Below, in pieces: positions 20,882 through 34,660 of a DNA stretch of 64,000 nucleotides; position 1 is the stretch's first letter, and each line of letters begins with the position of its first letter. The notes under the pieces are model-generated. The model did no database searches, was not told the DNA's origin, and was given only the letters and a program-made list of their open reading frames with translations. The stretch is from Serinus canaria (Eukaryota > Chordata > Aves > Passeriformes > Fringillidae). Made by a program: the position numbers and the translations under genes. The stretch covers positions 9,165,219 to 9,229,218 of the forward strand of contig NC_066323.1 in assembly GCF_022539315.1 (NCBI RefSeq), in the 5' to 3' direction.

Positions 20882-23800
20882 CTAAAGGACATTGAGTTTT
20901 CTTGAGCATGTTAAGTTACTGTGGACCAAGTCCCACATTTGGAGCAGCTCTGGAGGCAGCAGTTTATGAACCACCAACATACTCCGGTAAAAACATGGCT
21001 CCTTGTTCATCTTGCTGTTCTTGTTTTTCACAATACCAAAAGTCTTGAAGCCCTCATGCCCAACAGGTGACACTTTAAGGACCTCCAAGCACATCCCTAG
21101 GAAGACGTCATCGATGGGGTACAGCTCCAGTGTCTCTGAGGCCTTATGTAGCTTCTTGGCCAGGGCTCCATCCATGATAAAGCCCCCACCCCCTGCATAG
21201 GGTGGGTAGATGTTTTTGTTGTAGAGGGCACTGGGGATGTAGTACTTGTTCTCCTTCTTACGGATTGGCCTGGCCCTGTAGAGGACATCTCCCACAAAGA
21301 GGTCCTCTCCCTCCTTCTTGTCCTCCAGGAACTCCAGGATATTGCTGGGACTCACAAACACATCGTCATCGCCTTTGAAGATGAAGCGGATGTTGTCACA
21401 GTAGATGTCAACCCACTTCAGGAAATGGACCTCTTTGAGGGTGAGGTTGAAGAAGCTGTCCAGGAAATCCCACTGCAAGATGTCCCCATAGATGTGGTTC
21501 TCATAATCTAGCAGTTTCTGGTGGTTGGCTCTCTCCTCCTCCTTGGAGGCAGTGCCCAGCAAGAACAGCGTCCTGATCCTCTTGCCCTCCACCTCCTTCT
21601 CTTGGCCCCAGGTCCTGCGGATGACCTCGCGGCGGTCGTGCTGTGTGATGATGGACTTGACCACAATGAGCAGGTAGACATCCCCGCTGCACTTCTCTGG
21701 GTGGTTGATCAGCATGGGGAAGTAGCGGCAGTGCCGATAGAGCAGGAACTGCTGGAAGTTGGGCTCCAGCCCTTTGAACCAATCCACCTTGCTTAAGTTC
21801 TGGTTGGCTGAGCAGTTGGTAGTGGTAACATCCCAGGATTTTGTTTGCTTTGCTGTCCCGCTCTCCTCCTTCACAGGAGCTTTCTCCTTCTTGGTCTTCC
21901 AGAAACTGCTGCTGATGGAGAAGGCATTGTCTCTCTTCTGTGATTTCAAGGGCTCTGCAGGGGGCAGTTCTTTCTGCTGCTGGCCCTGCATGAACTGGTT
22001 TGGGGCCATTCCACGCTGCAGCACCGTCACTGTAACGATGAGCAAGAAGGAGAGACAAACTGTTTTGTAGATGGTCTTCTTCCTAAAGGGAAGAAACAAG
22101 GGGTTAAGGAGAAGAATATACAGGCTTAAAGAGGTTTGTCTGCAAAAGCACTTTCTTGAGAGGTCATGGGATACTCATAATCTGTGTTCCATCACCTTTT
22201 GAGGAGGAAAAACCTTGTGGGAAGAGCTGCAGGACACCTCAATGCATACTCTTCCCAGTTGCATCCTGCTTGTGGGGTGGCTTTGGGGCCATGCTTAACT
22301 GTAGGGAAAGGCACAAGGTATGTGGGGGTGGTTGCAGTGTCATCTGGTAACCTCAGTACTAAGATCAGGGAAGGGTTCACAGGAAAAATGAAAATGGGCT
22401 GAGAGAGAGAGAAGTCAGGGTGAGAGTTTCAGCAAGGCAGCTGTTTCAGAAGAAAGTCCCACGGGAAACTGCTGTTTCAGCCTTCTGAAAATTGTAGTTT
22501 AGGACAAGAGCAGGAGGGAATTATCTTTTCCACAGAAGCCTTAGCTCCAAGACAGACATACTGTCCATGGCCTAGACTGGCATCACAGGTTACACAGGAC
22601 TGAGAAACCAGAGCTGGGAAGACCATGGGAGTCAACATGAAACTAGCATTGCTGTTTCATTTCAAAGTGGCACATCAGGACAAAAAAAGAAAGCCATTTG
22701 AGTAAAATTTAGTGGTTCAGTGGGAAAAAGACGTCCCTAAATCTACAACCACCTTGTGAACCAGTATTTCTGGGGGCACTCCTGGGCATTTGGGCAGCTC
22801 TTGGGTCCCGTTGCTTCCTTTGTGGTGATAAGGAGCAGCAGATGCAGGGCAGATTGGGTGGGTAGATTTGCCCACCTGTGACAAACCAGGTGTCTGCACA
22901 TCCAGGGTGTGCAGGAAATGAGTAGGTCCAACCCAGTTCTTCCTGGGGCCATCCTGCTGCTCTCCTCTGCTGCAGACCTATAGCCCTGGGAAGCTGCTGG
23001 CTCAGGGACAAACTCTGGATGGAGTTCATGGGGAGCTTGAGCAGGATCCTCCTGAGGTCCTTGGGACTGCAGGAAGGCTGCACTTGGAGATTATTGATGC
23101 ATAGTTCCTCCCCAGCCTGCTTTTCCATTCAGCTAAAGGTGGGTTTCTCATCCCACTGCCACAGAAGAGGGGAACTGCCCTCTCTGCCCAGCTGCAAAAT
23201 GTAGCTCCTGAGCACTCAGCTACACACTCTACCAACTTCCTCCTGCCTCAGTCCTGCGTGTTCCAGCCACCTTGGGCCATCTCCTTGTGCAGATGAGCAC
23301 TGGGCATGGGAGGATGGCAGCTGAGCTCCTTGTCTCCACTCCCAAAAGCTTCCCAAGGGCAGCCCCATCTCTGTCTGCTCTGACACAAGGTGCTTGGCAG
23401 TCCTTGAACCCCCTTTTCCTGCCACTGGGTTGCGGAACTGACGGAGACAGATGTGGCACTGGTCTTGGGATGCCCCTGTGCCTGTCCTCTTCATGTCAGA
23501 AGCACATCCCAGCCTGGGTGGCACCCACGGGGGACAGCCCTCAGCCCCCTGTTCCTGTCAGAGCCAGAAAAATCCAGAGTCATCTCTAGCAGGCAGATGG
23601 CACCTTCACTTCAGGACAGTCCAGAGAAGGAGTTTGGGGCTGAAATCTGAAACATTTAACCCAAGTATTTTCCAGACAGACAAAAAAACCCAAAAAGGCG
23701 CAAAACTCTCCTAGACCTGGGGACTGGATTGTGATCAGAACCACCATAAAGCTGCTGGAGTTTTGGGCCTCAGGCTGCACCAAAACACCTATGGGACACC

Positions 23801-26171
23801 CCATAGGTCATCAGACTCACCAGGGCAGGAGACAACTCTGTGCTAGGGGGTTCCACTCACCCTGAAATGCAGCAATCCCAGATGGGAACCAGGAGCTCCT
23901 GTCTCTGGCTTCGCTCTGAAGCACAAAGAACTTTTGAGCTCAATGTTGTCGTGGGAAAACTGTGATCACTAGTGTGGACTGTGGGAGCGTGGAAATAAGT
24001 AATTAAGGATAAATGGATAGATATTCCTCATCCGGTTTTGTATGCGGCCACTCATCTGAGACTGATGAGGGAGCAGTTCTGATTAGATCTCACCATTCCC
24101 TTAACCCTCTCCAGCCCTGCCTGCACAACTTGGAGCTTATTCTTACAAACCCTTCAGTTCCAAGACAACTTTACTCTAAGCACAGCCAAGCAATGTTTAA
24201 AACCTCTTATCCATACCCGGCAAAAAAATGCTGCAGAATTTCTGCTGCAGAAATAACCCCTGTCACCCTGTATAGTAGTTTCATTTGCATCAATCCCATC
24301 CCATCCCATCCTGTCCTGTCCCACCACATTCTTACACTCCCCGCCATCCAAGGACAACAAGCAATAAAATAGCCTGAAGGATGGCCAGACTTTCCCCAGA
24401 AGCCAAAGGGCAGGGAATTACAGATACAGATTTTAACAATTTGCATAGGTAGGGCTGTCACTAACTGGCACAGATGGTCCCAGCCTTAGCAGACTCTGCC
24501 TAACAGTGCATGGGTGCACTGACCCCCATACTCTCCTTGGGACAGAAGGTTTTGACCCAGGGTTGATGGGACAATTCCAGCTTTTATTAAGAGGTGGACT
24601 GTCAAGTGGCCTGGGTATGTTTGTAGGTGAGGTGTTGCACAACAGCACAGAAACTTATTCCTCCTTCCTTCAGTGGACCCTGAAGTTCTCACCAGTGCAA
24701 TTCCTGCTTTGTTACAAGAACCTATTTGGGATTTTTCCTACTGGTCTGACTGCAAACCACGGGGTCCCACCAGGTCCAGCAGGAACCAGGAGATCCACAG
24801 CCACCTCTGACCTGCAGAAACCCTGTCTCTGCACTGCCAGGTAAGTGGTGGGGACTGGGAGGACCCTGAGCTACAACCGCAGGCAATTCCCATATCAAAC
24901 CAAGGATTTGGGGGGGCCGCCATCGGTGCCAGTCAGGTCTGTCTGCCCCAACTGCTGGTGTTGGTGCCGTCAAGAGAGCTTTCAAAAGGTCTTAACACGG
25001 TCCTCCTCTTCCCTTTTATCCACCAAGGAAACTTCAAAAACCTCCCTGTGAGGTGGCTTTGCCACCAGGCAGTTAAACATAAACTCCAAATTAGACGTGG
25101 GCAGTATCCCTTTCAGGTGTTGATGCTCGAGGGCAGATGAGGCCCCGGGAGACAGGGGCTCTCTATCCCTATCCCATTCACTTTGGATTCACGTGAAAAC
25201 CTCTTTGATCCGCCAGCGCTATATATTTATGTGATAGGGGCTTTTGCTGTCCCCTCAGTTAGACCCAGTCACCGCCAGCATAGAGTCCTGTCTGTTGGAA
25301 GCGCCAAGGATTTGGACAGGGGATCTTACAAAGGGGCAGATGCTAGGCAGAAAGAACACAAATGTCCCCAGAAGTAGCCTATGCAATAGCTGGGTGCAAG
25401 CACCAAGCGGAGCCGCAGCTCGCCATACCCGGAGACGCGTCCCCTCCTCATAAAAGCCGTCTGGTTTAAATACAAGGCCGTAAAACCACGCTTCTGGGGA
25501 CGGGGCAAGAGCCGAAACCCCGAGTATTGCCCCGGGCGAGGGCATCTACCCCAAGACTGGCGCTGCGGTGGGATGGAACCCTACCGGGCAGGGTTGTAGC
25601 CCTGCTGCCCCCGGCCCCTCCACACGAACCCAGGGAAAAGCTGGGAAAGGCAACCCCAGGGATTGGGGGGCACCAACCGGCCGCCTCTGCCCGTTGTCCC
25701 CATCCACCTCCCTCCGGGCCGCAGCTCCGGTGCCCCGGGATGGAGAGAAATTCGTGTCGGGAGCGAACCCTCAGAGAACCTTCTCCGGGGTACCGCGGCC
25801 AGCAAGACCCCGCCTGGGAGTCCCGCAGAGCCGCGGCGGCGAGAGTGTCGCTCCTGGCATGGGGACAGACGGACAGGGGACTCTTAATGACACACTCCGT
25901 CCTTAGTCGCTTCCGCATGCCCACCGACCCCACCAGAGCTGTCCTACCCCGGCCAGCCACTCCCGGAGCGACTCTCGAGAGGGACGCGGTGGGGAGGGCT
26001 CCTCGCAGTCCCCCGGCTCCGGGCAGGACGCAGGTCGGGACGGCAGTGCCGGGCAGCAAGAGCGGAGGACACGGGACGGCGGAGCCAGGGATACCGGGAT
26101 TCGGTGCGGGAGTGGGGCAGGAGCGGGGCTCAGGCTCCGCGTTCCCCGGAGATCACTCACCACTGGAACAT
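20882..26171 (-). CDS. B3GNT7: Beta-1,3-N-acetylglucosaminyltransferase 7, 403 aa, two coding exons
   Basis: A Golgi type II membrane enzyme of family GT31 that adds GlcNAc in beta-1,3 linkage to galactose, mainly on keratan-sulfate type chains. The coding exons are 26161-26171 (ATG TTC CAG TG, then gtgagt) and 22082-20882 (acceptor ccctttag). Joined they read [13 protein letters not shown], matching the human start MSLWKKTVYRSLC. The open frame that continues upstream from 22082 to an ATG at 22099 is intron. Visible features, counted in the spliced protein: signal anchor at about residues 9-25, a stem, [15 protein letters not shown] (149-163), the metal-binding FKGDDDVFV (239-247, DDD 242-244), YAGGGGF (299-305) and [10 protein letters not shown] (327-336). 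NXS/T sites are at about 93, 216 and 393. Human B3GNT7 is 401 aa. Confidence 0.96.
22089..26160 (-). other. B3GNT7: Single intron of B3GNT7
   Basis: This roughly 4.1-kb intron separates the 11-nt coding part of exon 1 from the main exon. It contains a (CCCAT)n-like pentanucleotide run at 24293-24322. No other gene is supported. The 25.4-26.1 kb part is GC-rich and belongs to the promoter CpG island; the 303-codon frame there is a by-product of that composition. Confidence 0.7.
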
Positions 26172-26560
26172 GCTGGGAGTGGGACGGGGCGGCCGCTCCG
26201 CTGCTGGCCGGGCTGCCCGCTGTCCGGGCGCTACTCTCTGCACTCTTCCTCCTCTTCTTTTTTCTTTTTTTTTTTCTACTTTTTCTCTTTTCCCTCCCCT
26301 CTCTCTCTGAGGTGGAGCCTAGAGATGGATGACAGAGCAGGTAGGTTAACTCTTGCCCTGCCCCTCTGTCCCGTCCCCCCCGCCCGCCCCAGCAAAGACA
26401 CCTCCCCAGTGCTCCCAGGACAAGGAGTTAAAGGGTGACACCCCACACGTCCCCCTGAGGACCCTCCCCGCTGCTGATGGCACTCTCATTAGGATCTGGG
26501 AACTCGGGGGCGTCCTAGTCCGGCTCCTCGTGTACCGTGCCCTCTCTGCGGTGCATTAGC
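26172..26560 (-). promoter_or_regulatory. B3GNT7: B3GNT7 5' UTR and promoter region
   Basis: The GC-rich region upstream of the B3GNT7 ATG on the minus strand, with a purine-rich tract (pyrimidine on +) at 26240-26310. No TATA box is evident; a CpG-island promoter is likely. The transcription start cannot be fixed from the sequence. Confidence 0.5.
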
Positions 26561-29500
26561 TCTGCCCCTGAGTCTTTAATGTGCCTCCTGGGATACCCAC
26601 CTCTCCTGGGACCCACCCTTCCCCCACGACCCGCATCTCACCCAGGGTCCATACCTTGTCAAGGACCAATACTCTGCCCAGGACTCCAGTCTCATCCAGG
26701 CATCTATGCTCTGCCCAGGACTCACATATTTCCTGGGACCCACGGCACACCTGGGGCTGTAGGGAGTTGACAGGGAGTTGCTACCCCAGGAAGGTGCCTG
26801 CTCAGCTGGGACCTCTCATGGGTCAAATTTCCAATAGCATCATAGCCAAGTGAGAGGTCCTTTCAAACTGTTCCTTCAGCCCTTATTCAGATGCAGTTTC
26901 ACCAGCATTCCTGCTAGATACCAAATCAGTATGGGACATCCCAAAACCCATTAAAAAGCAGATTAAAGACCTTCCTTTCCCTTTAAATGTAACATTTCAG
27001 TTGCAGGTGTTTTTCAGCCATAAAAATCAGTCCTAATTTCTGATATCTCCCTTTTTTGTCACCCAATTTGCAATATTTCCTTTCCTGTCCAGCAGAGATA
27101 TCCCAGTCCCTTTTTGAACAGTTCTTCTGCATTTTTCATTATGAGGGTCAGGGTCTCCTGCAGCTCTCACAACCCCCTGGACACACTGAGATTCTCATGG
27201 GAAAGGCTCTTCTTTCAAAGACTGGACATGTAAAGGGACCCACACAACCTCTGCTACTCAAACAGCACCAAGAAAAAATCCACGTCCAGCTCAGTTTTGG
27301 GAGGAAGATTGCACTGCTTTCTCCAGATCTGTTTCTCTCTCCTTATCTCAGCTTTTCACTTTCCCAGGTGCCCTGCAGCTCTGTGTCCTGGGGCCTGTGA
27401 AAGCTCCCCAGGAAAATTGCCCAAACAGGCTGCACCAGTGCTACAGCATCCCATGTCCTTATCATCACCAAAAGTCCATACATTCCTTTCCTGATTACTT
27501 TTTAGCCTGTTTCTAGTGCCTTAGGAAAGTTTGTATTTGCTGTACTCATGGCCCCAAGAAAATTATGGCCATGATTCACTGAACATCAGCTTGACCAGAG
27601 CAAGCTGTGAAAAGGACCCACCTCATCCCTGCAGCACAATGGATGGTTAGGTGCATGCCAGCCCATGGCTGGGAATTCACTCCACTCTGCAAAGAGGGGC
27701 TCACAGTGGAGGAGGACCCCACCGGAGAATGGCCCTTGCACAAACAGACACGAAGGGATGTGAAGAGGAAAGCCCTGAGAGAGCAACGACCATTTCATCC
27801 CTGCAATTTGCCATGGGACCATGATGGGGACAGGGATGGCAGCATCCACTGGTGGGGAGCTGCAGTAAATCCCAAACCACGGCCCGGGATGAGTGCTACC
27901 ATCCCAGGGCACCCAGCAGCTGTGGGTATGTGGCAGTCTCCCGGCAGGTGCAGGGCTGGCCGTGCTGCAGCCTGCGGGCTGTGCTGCTCCAGCGTGGAAG
28001 GGGCACTGCCACAGGGTGAGGAGGCTCCTGGCAGCAGGGTAGGGAGCTGTGCCAGCCCTGCTCCCAGTGTCCTGCCTCTCACAGCTGCTCTGTGCAGGAA
28101 AGCTGTTGGGCTGCAAGCATAGGACTTCCTGGATGATTCCATGCTGCTGTGCAGGGTTTTGGTTCAAATAAGCCCCTACCTTCCCTGTGTGGGAAAAAGA
28201 TGCACATCCCACTGCATAAGAGCACTTCAGGCCTGGGGTGTGAGGGCTGCAGAAAGTTTTCCCTCTGATAATCATTAAAGGCTCAAATCCTATCAGGTCT
28301 GGGGCTTCTGATGCCTGGGATAAACACAGTCCTGGCCATCCCTGGCACCACCAGCTCCTGTTTCAAGGATGAACCTGTAAATGAAGCAGTACTGGTTTTA
28401 ATTTTTTTTTCATCATTACACAGAAAAGTTTAGCACAAAACCAAGTGTTCAGCTTTTCAGATTCATCCTGGAAAAGCAGAAAAGCAGCAGAAAGAACAAA
28501 ATCCAGCTAAAAGCATATTTCTTTAAAAAAGTCTTACTTCAAACACATTCCCTTTGCCTCTTTCCAACACCCAGCAAGAACAGGTTTCACATGAGCAGGT
28601 ACAACCACTCTGCTGAGAACGAAATACAAAAAAGAGAAACCTGAATATTTTTTTCACCTCAGCAGACTCAGCCAGCAGCATATCCCTGCCATTCCTGCCC
28701 AGCCCTGCCTTCAGCAAAGCAGCTGAATCTGTAGCCTTGCCCCTCCTTCTCTGCAGCACCATGGATTTCTTAAGTCTGAGCCATTAGACTGAAATTTGGA
28801 GGCACCAGGTGCCTTTTTGGCACTGTGGGCAGAGCTGCAGATTTCTGGATAAGTGCTCTTGGGTGGCAGGTGCTGCTTGAGCATGGAAAAGCTGAGTTCC
28901 TCTTCCTTGCACAACACCAGTGACATTTGAGGTGTGCCAGGCCACTGCAGCCCTGGAGAGCTGGCAGGGCACCTGTGAGAAATAGCATTTGGACACGCTG
29001 TCTTTGCATTGGACAGGCATGTAGAGGTGAAGGCAATCTTCCGGAGTGACAGCCAAGGTGACACCAGCTCCTGCTGCCGTCACCCATCTCCACATCCGAT
29101 GGCTCCTATGACCTATTTGGAGAGAGCTGGTCCCAGTGCCACACACTCACCCCCCACCCAAGCATTATCCCAACTGTGGCACTGCCAGAGATGGGGAGGG
29201 GCAACCTGTGGGGACAACAAGGCTTTGGAGCTGGCATCAAACAGGGCTCCAGGACATTGTCTGGGTGAAGGGAAAGGACAAGGACTGAGGTAATGCCCAA
29301 GTGGCTCATTTAGATGTTCTCAAAGCTAACCACAATGCTTTTATTGTTTCAAGAATCCTCTTTTAATTTCAAAATTGACCTGAACTAAAATGTTTTATGT
29401 AAAAAAAATTTACAAAGAAATAAGTGAGCTTTTTTTATTAAGTTTATGTAATCCCAGAAGACTGGCTAGTGGCAGATTGACCTAGCCAATGTTTTCCTAC

Positions 29501-30119
29501 TGATGGTTTGGGATTTGTTTCACTGGGGAAAGCTGCACTGGTTTCTTTGATATGTTTTTTTTTTTCTGGTGTGTGTGAGTGTTGTTTTCTGATTTATTTT
29601 CATTCCAGCAAATTATACATACACAGAAAAAACTCTCACTTCTTCTTCCAGGAATTCTCACACCTCCTGACCACTTGTGCCAACACTGTGGTCCCTGGGC
29701 TGGGTTTCCCACACAAGCCGAGGTCCCATTGCCCTGTGGAGACACACAAACCAGCCCTCTCCTCCCCAAACCTCTGAGTGCCTGGAGCTGGACCAAGGGC
29801 TCAGCCTGACCCGAGAGCAGCTGCACAGGGTGGTCACACTTTTAGGTTTTTCTTTGTTAAACCACTCACCTGTGGTGTACCCTGGAGCAGGGAGGGAGGT
29901 CAAGGCTACAATTTGTTTGGCTGAGCCAGACTCGCACCACATCAAGAATGTGCACACACTCAGAAGCAAACATCCTGGATGTGATAGGACAGGGAATGTT
30001 CCTTTCTCCTTCCATGTTTGCTTTATGAGCACCTTTCATGATGCTGTGGTAAAGAGCAGCCCTGTGAGACTCGCCCATCATTGCAGCTCTCACGTGGAAT
30101 GGTGGGAGCTGTGAGCGGG

Positions 30120-30245
30120 ACCGGCTCTGCCTCAGTCCCAGGGAAGGTTCCCCAGGCAGTTGGGATTAATTATTAACCTGATTTATTGCTGCGTCTTGGA
30201 AGGTAGAGCAGACGTCATGGACTGACCAGTCTGACGTGGAACACT
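30120..30245. promoter_or_regulatory. Candidate regulatory element with CRE halves
   Basis: An AT-rich core GGATTAATTATTAACCTG is followed by two CRE half-sites, GACGTCA (30211-30217) and TGACGTGG (about 30232). It has an unusually mixed CpG and AT-rich make-up for its surroundings. This is inference only. Confidence 0.2.
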
Positions 30246-33200
30246 GGGAAAGACATCCACCCCCACAGAAAGCTCCCTCTGCTTGCCCATGCTAACAGAG
30301 CGGGGTGAGTTATTTTACTCATTAACCCCAGTGCCCCGTGGCTGTTTCCATCCCATTGCCTCTGTCAGAGCAGGACCATGCTGGCACCCAGGATGCAGGA
30401 GGAGGTTTTCTGCCTTCCCACAGCCAGCTGCTCCATCCCACTCCACTGGCCTCAGCATCTCACACACTGAAACACTAGGGGCTACCAAAACACCTTGAGC
30501 CACAGCCAAAAGCCACACCCTCTGTCCTGCCTGGAATCAAACACTGTGGGATTTGCAGATTTCTTCCAAAAATAGGGGAGGAATGTAAGTTGCTTTGCAG
30601 AGTCAAGGCATCCATTGCTCCAGGGTCCCCAAGCTGCTGTTGCCCTTTGCAGACGCAACTGTGGGATGCACCTGGGGCTGGCAGGGAAGTGGTCTCCTGG
30701 TCACTGTGCCAGGAGCCACAGGAGCAGGGCAGAGGGAAGCCCTCTGCAAACCTAAGTGAGCAAATCCCAGGCCCAGACCCACCCAAGGGTTTCTGTCCTT
30801 GAGCTGCCCCTTCCTCATTTTCCCCAGTGAAAAGGCCCTCTCCAGCCTCAGGGCTGCTGCCCAGTGAGGATGCTGCCTTCTCTTCCCACAGGATTTAAAC
30901 CCCTGGGACACCTGGGTGTCCCAGGGAGCCCTGTGTGGCTCTGCTGTTGCTTTAAAGCAGCAGCTGGATCCAGCTGTGACTGCGAGTAACCCTCACCGCA
31001 GCCTTGCCCAGGCCTTTTATGCATTTTCCAGTGGTTCCAGAGGCACTTGGCGGCAGCGTGCATGGGAAACCGGACTCACTGGCTGCTGGCGAGCAGAATG
31101 GGAGGGGAAAGGGAAAACATTTCCCTTCCCAGAGGAGCAGGGGGAGCCCAGTGCTGCAGCTTGGGCAGCGGGCACAAAGGGGACAGGCTCTGGGGCATGA
31201 TGCAAACAGCATGAGGCTGAGCACAGTGAGCCACCGGCTGTGACTTGTCTCTCCCAGTTCAGTGTGCCCCAGCAAGAAGTGCTGACCCCAGTGTACCTCA
31301 GTTTCCCTTGTGCAGAAAGCCTCAGGGTCTGGGTTTTTCCTGAGGACCTGTGGTAGGATGGCATCCAGGCACTGAAACAAACAAGCCCATGAGGACATAA
31401 AATGGAGAAACCTTAGGGGACATGAATGTGGAGTTTCAAACCCAGAAAGGAAGGAGGAGGATGGGGTGCTTGGCCTTGGGAAGGGAAAGACCTGTCCTGG
31501 TGCTGAAAGATGGTCATTTCCATCCTGGACCCTCCAAAGAGGTGGAGAAGATGAAATCAGGAGTGTTAGGAAAGTGTCATGCCAGCAGTGAAATCAGGAG
31601 CCCTTCCTGTAGAGATGCTCCTGCCCATCGCAGAGACCATGGGCCTGTCCTGCCCAGCCCTTGCCACCCTGACTTTTCTGCCCTGGTTGGGCATCATCCC
31701 ATGGAGCCATTCTCCCAGCTCCAGCCTGGGAAGAGCTGGGCTCCAGGTGCCAGCACAGCCCTGGGAAGCTGTGCTGCCTGAGCACTGGCATGGGCCCAGA
31801 AGCCATGAGCTGCAAGGAGACAGGAGACGTGTTTTCCGTTGGGCAGGAGAGCACTCACGACGTCTCTCATGAGTCAGATGGAAAGGACGGCTCAGGAGTC
31901 ACCTGAGCCCGGCGGCTGCCTGCCCACAGCCCCTCTCCAGCCCAAGTGGAAAAACATACAGCCCCATCCATGCCTGCTGAGACCCTGAGCTCTGGCCGAG
32001 CCCCCTCCTAGGCTGGCAGATGCAGAAATGCTCACATTAGCCTTTTTTGGCCAAACTGGTTTAGGAGAGAGGCAGAGACAACTCAGACGTCCCTGGCTCT
32101 GTGGCTCTGCTCAGCATTAATCATCACTCTGCTGCTGCTTGGCGCCAAAACCTGGGCTCAGCTACAGCCACTGGTGGATCTGTCTCCAGCAAGAGACGGA
32201 GACAGGGAGAAAGAGGGCATGTGGAGTGCAGACTTCCCCTCTTTGGCTGGGGCTACTGGACTGAAGCCATGGCAAAGCTCCCTGAATGCGCATGAAGGGA
32301 GGGCGGCACCCACAGTGCCACCCCCGGGCAGGCACCCGCTGGGCACAGGGGATGACCCTTGCATGGGCACTGCTCCCTAGCCCAGCTCGGGGAGCTGGTG
32401 GGAGAGGTGACAACAGCAATTTGCTAGCCTGGGAGTAGCTGAGACATAAGAGAGCCCTCTGGAGAGGAGAAGAGAGTCGGCACACCCAGACGCATTCCTG
32501 AGGTTTGGTTTCCATGGTGGGATGTTCACCCGACGGTGAAGTCATTCTATGCTGTGAGCTGAGATGGCCAGTGAGTTAATGCATGGATCCAGCTCCTTCC
32601 CTGATTCACAGCAGGCGCAGCCACAGCCCCGTGCCATCCCTTGCGCTGACGGTTCTCACATGGCTCTGGCATTCCCAGTGTCTTGTTGCAGGGAGGCTCC
32701 AGACACCGCTGCTGGGTTGATCCCTGCCTCACCATGGGAGAACAGTTCCTGCACAGGGTGGAGGACAAACTGATGGCTCTCCTGGGTCCTTCCAGCCCAT
32801 TTGTATCATCACACTGTGCTCCCCGTCGTGGTTTACTTTCCCTTCATCCTCCTGCTGTCACTGGTGACAACAGGACAGAAATGCACCACCCTAAGAGGTC
32901 ATTCCTGCAGAGCCAAAGCTTTGGCCAACACTAGAGAGAGGTTGGGAATGATGGAGAACTGGGCATGGAAGGAGCAGGATGGAAAGCCCATCAGTCCTTG
33001 GGGTGAGGTGGCAGGGACACTCCCTGGCACAAGCAGCTCATGGTGCCAACACCGAGCATGTGGCTGCAGAGTTCAGCCACGGGGCTCCATAGATCAACAA
33101 ACCAGAGGTGTGGTGCGTGAACTAGCCCTGAAATGTCAGCCAGCAAGTTGATAGCATTATTCCCAGCCTCTGGGGTGGTTTTCTGCAGGTCTGGAGGCAC

Positions 33201-34299
33201 AGGGATGTGGCCAGGCTGTCCAGAGCCATCAGCTGCCATTTGTTCATTCTGCTTTTGGGCCATGGCTATTTGTACAAAAGGGAAATATTTAAGTCTGACT
33301 TTTCATCTAAGTTCAAGTCCCTCACAGTCCAGTCAGATAAATCTCTATACAAAGCATATCCCTTTAGGATGCATCTCCTGATCAACCACCACTGCAAGGG
33401 CCTTCTGCACACTCTCTGCACCAGTGGTCCCTTAATGCTCTCACCAGCAGATGTGGGCTCCAGGACAGGGGCAAACTGAACCCCAAGGGGCCTCTACTTT
33501 TCTCTTGCTGGTGTCTTACACGAGCACATGACACCTCTGGAAGACAGTAGGACATGCCTAATCCTCAGATATATGATGGGGGACCTCTCTGGGTGGTATC
33601 ACCACCATGTGCAGAGCTGTTTGCTTTTGAGATAAAACCAGACCTTCCCATAATGTTTGCATCTAATCAAAATTAGAAATCCCTCCCTGCTTCTCATCTC
33701 ACATGCAGCCAGGCACAGAGGTCCTAACTGGGACCACCAGGAAGCCACTCTCCCTTTGGGACTGCCCAGAGCTACAAGCAATGTTGCCTGCTCCAGGAAG
33801 TGACAAGCCACCTCCTGGCTCTGCCACTGCAGGTGACATCCCTGGGGCCCATGAGTTGATGCTGGGGATGTGTAAGGTGCTGGCACAGCCCAGCAGCCGC
33901 CTGGGTGTGTGTCAGCCAGAGCGGGAAGTGCACAGCCAAACTGAGCCAAAGAAAACCAGCAGCTCCAGGGATGTTTTACACCAGCCAGGATGGAGCCCTG
34001 CAAGCCAGTGCTCGGCGCACCAAAATGTGACACGAGACAGCTTCATATCTCAAGGACCCCGGGGATCTTTCCAGGGCTTCCCCAGCCCTTGCCCAGCTTT
34101 GTTTGACACCCAAAGTCACATGAAAGTCCTGTGATGGATGCAGACAGACCCAGCCTCTGCTGCCCCCCTCCCGTTCTCATCCCTGACCACACACAGACAC
34201 CCAGGTGTGGTGCAAGGCTCGCTCAAATCCCTCCACCCCTGGAAACACCACCTCTCAGCCTCCCTTCTTCCTCGGGCCCTTTGCCTCCACTCCACGCTA

Positions 34300-34660
34300 A
34301 TGAGATCCATTTCTCCGCCTTTCCCTGGGCAGCCGGCCCCTCCTGCGGCAGCTCTCGCTGCTCTCCTCGCCGGCTCCCAGCTGCCCTCCGGCCCGGCTGA
34401 CTCACGCTCGGCACACACTGAGCCCTTTCAGAGCCCTCGGCCCCGAACACTGTCCCAGTCATCAGCGCCGCCGGGCCGAGCCCCCCCAGCGCCCGCTGCC
34501 GGCACCGGCTCCTGGCCAAGGGGAGACATCCACGCCCTCCCTGAGAGAGCGGCTTTCACGGCCGCGGAGCCAAGGAACTGCCCGGAGAGATCGGGGCCAG
34601 GATGAGGCACAGGCAGGAGCTCGACCGAGGGGGATGGACACACAGACCGGGTCGCTTTGA
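34300..34660. promoter_or_regulatory. Isolated CpG-rich island
   Basis: A short island rich in CpG, far from any known promoter here (about 8 kb upstream of B3GNT7). It includes an AP-1 type TGACTCA at about 34398. It could be an enhancer, an unannotated promoter or an alternative upstream promoter of B3GNT7. I cannot see a transcript from the sequence. Confidence 0.35.

Noticed and set aside
25527..26438. 303-codon plus-strand frame in the B3GNT7 promoter
   Set aside because: Low-complexity GC-driven composition, no domain, and it runs antisense across the B3GNT7 first exon.
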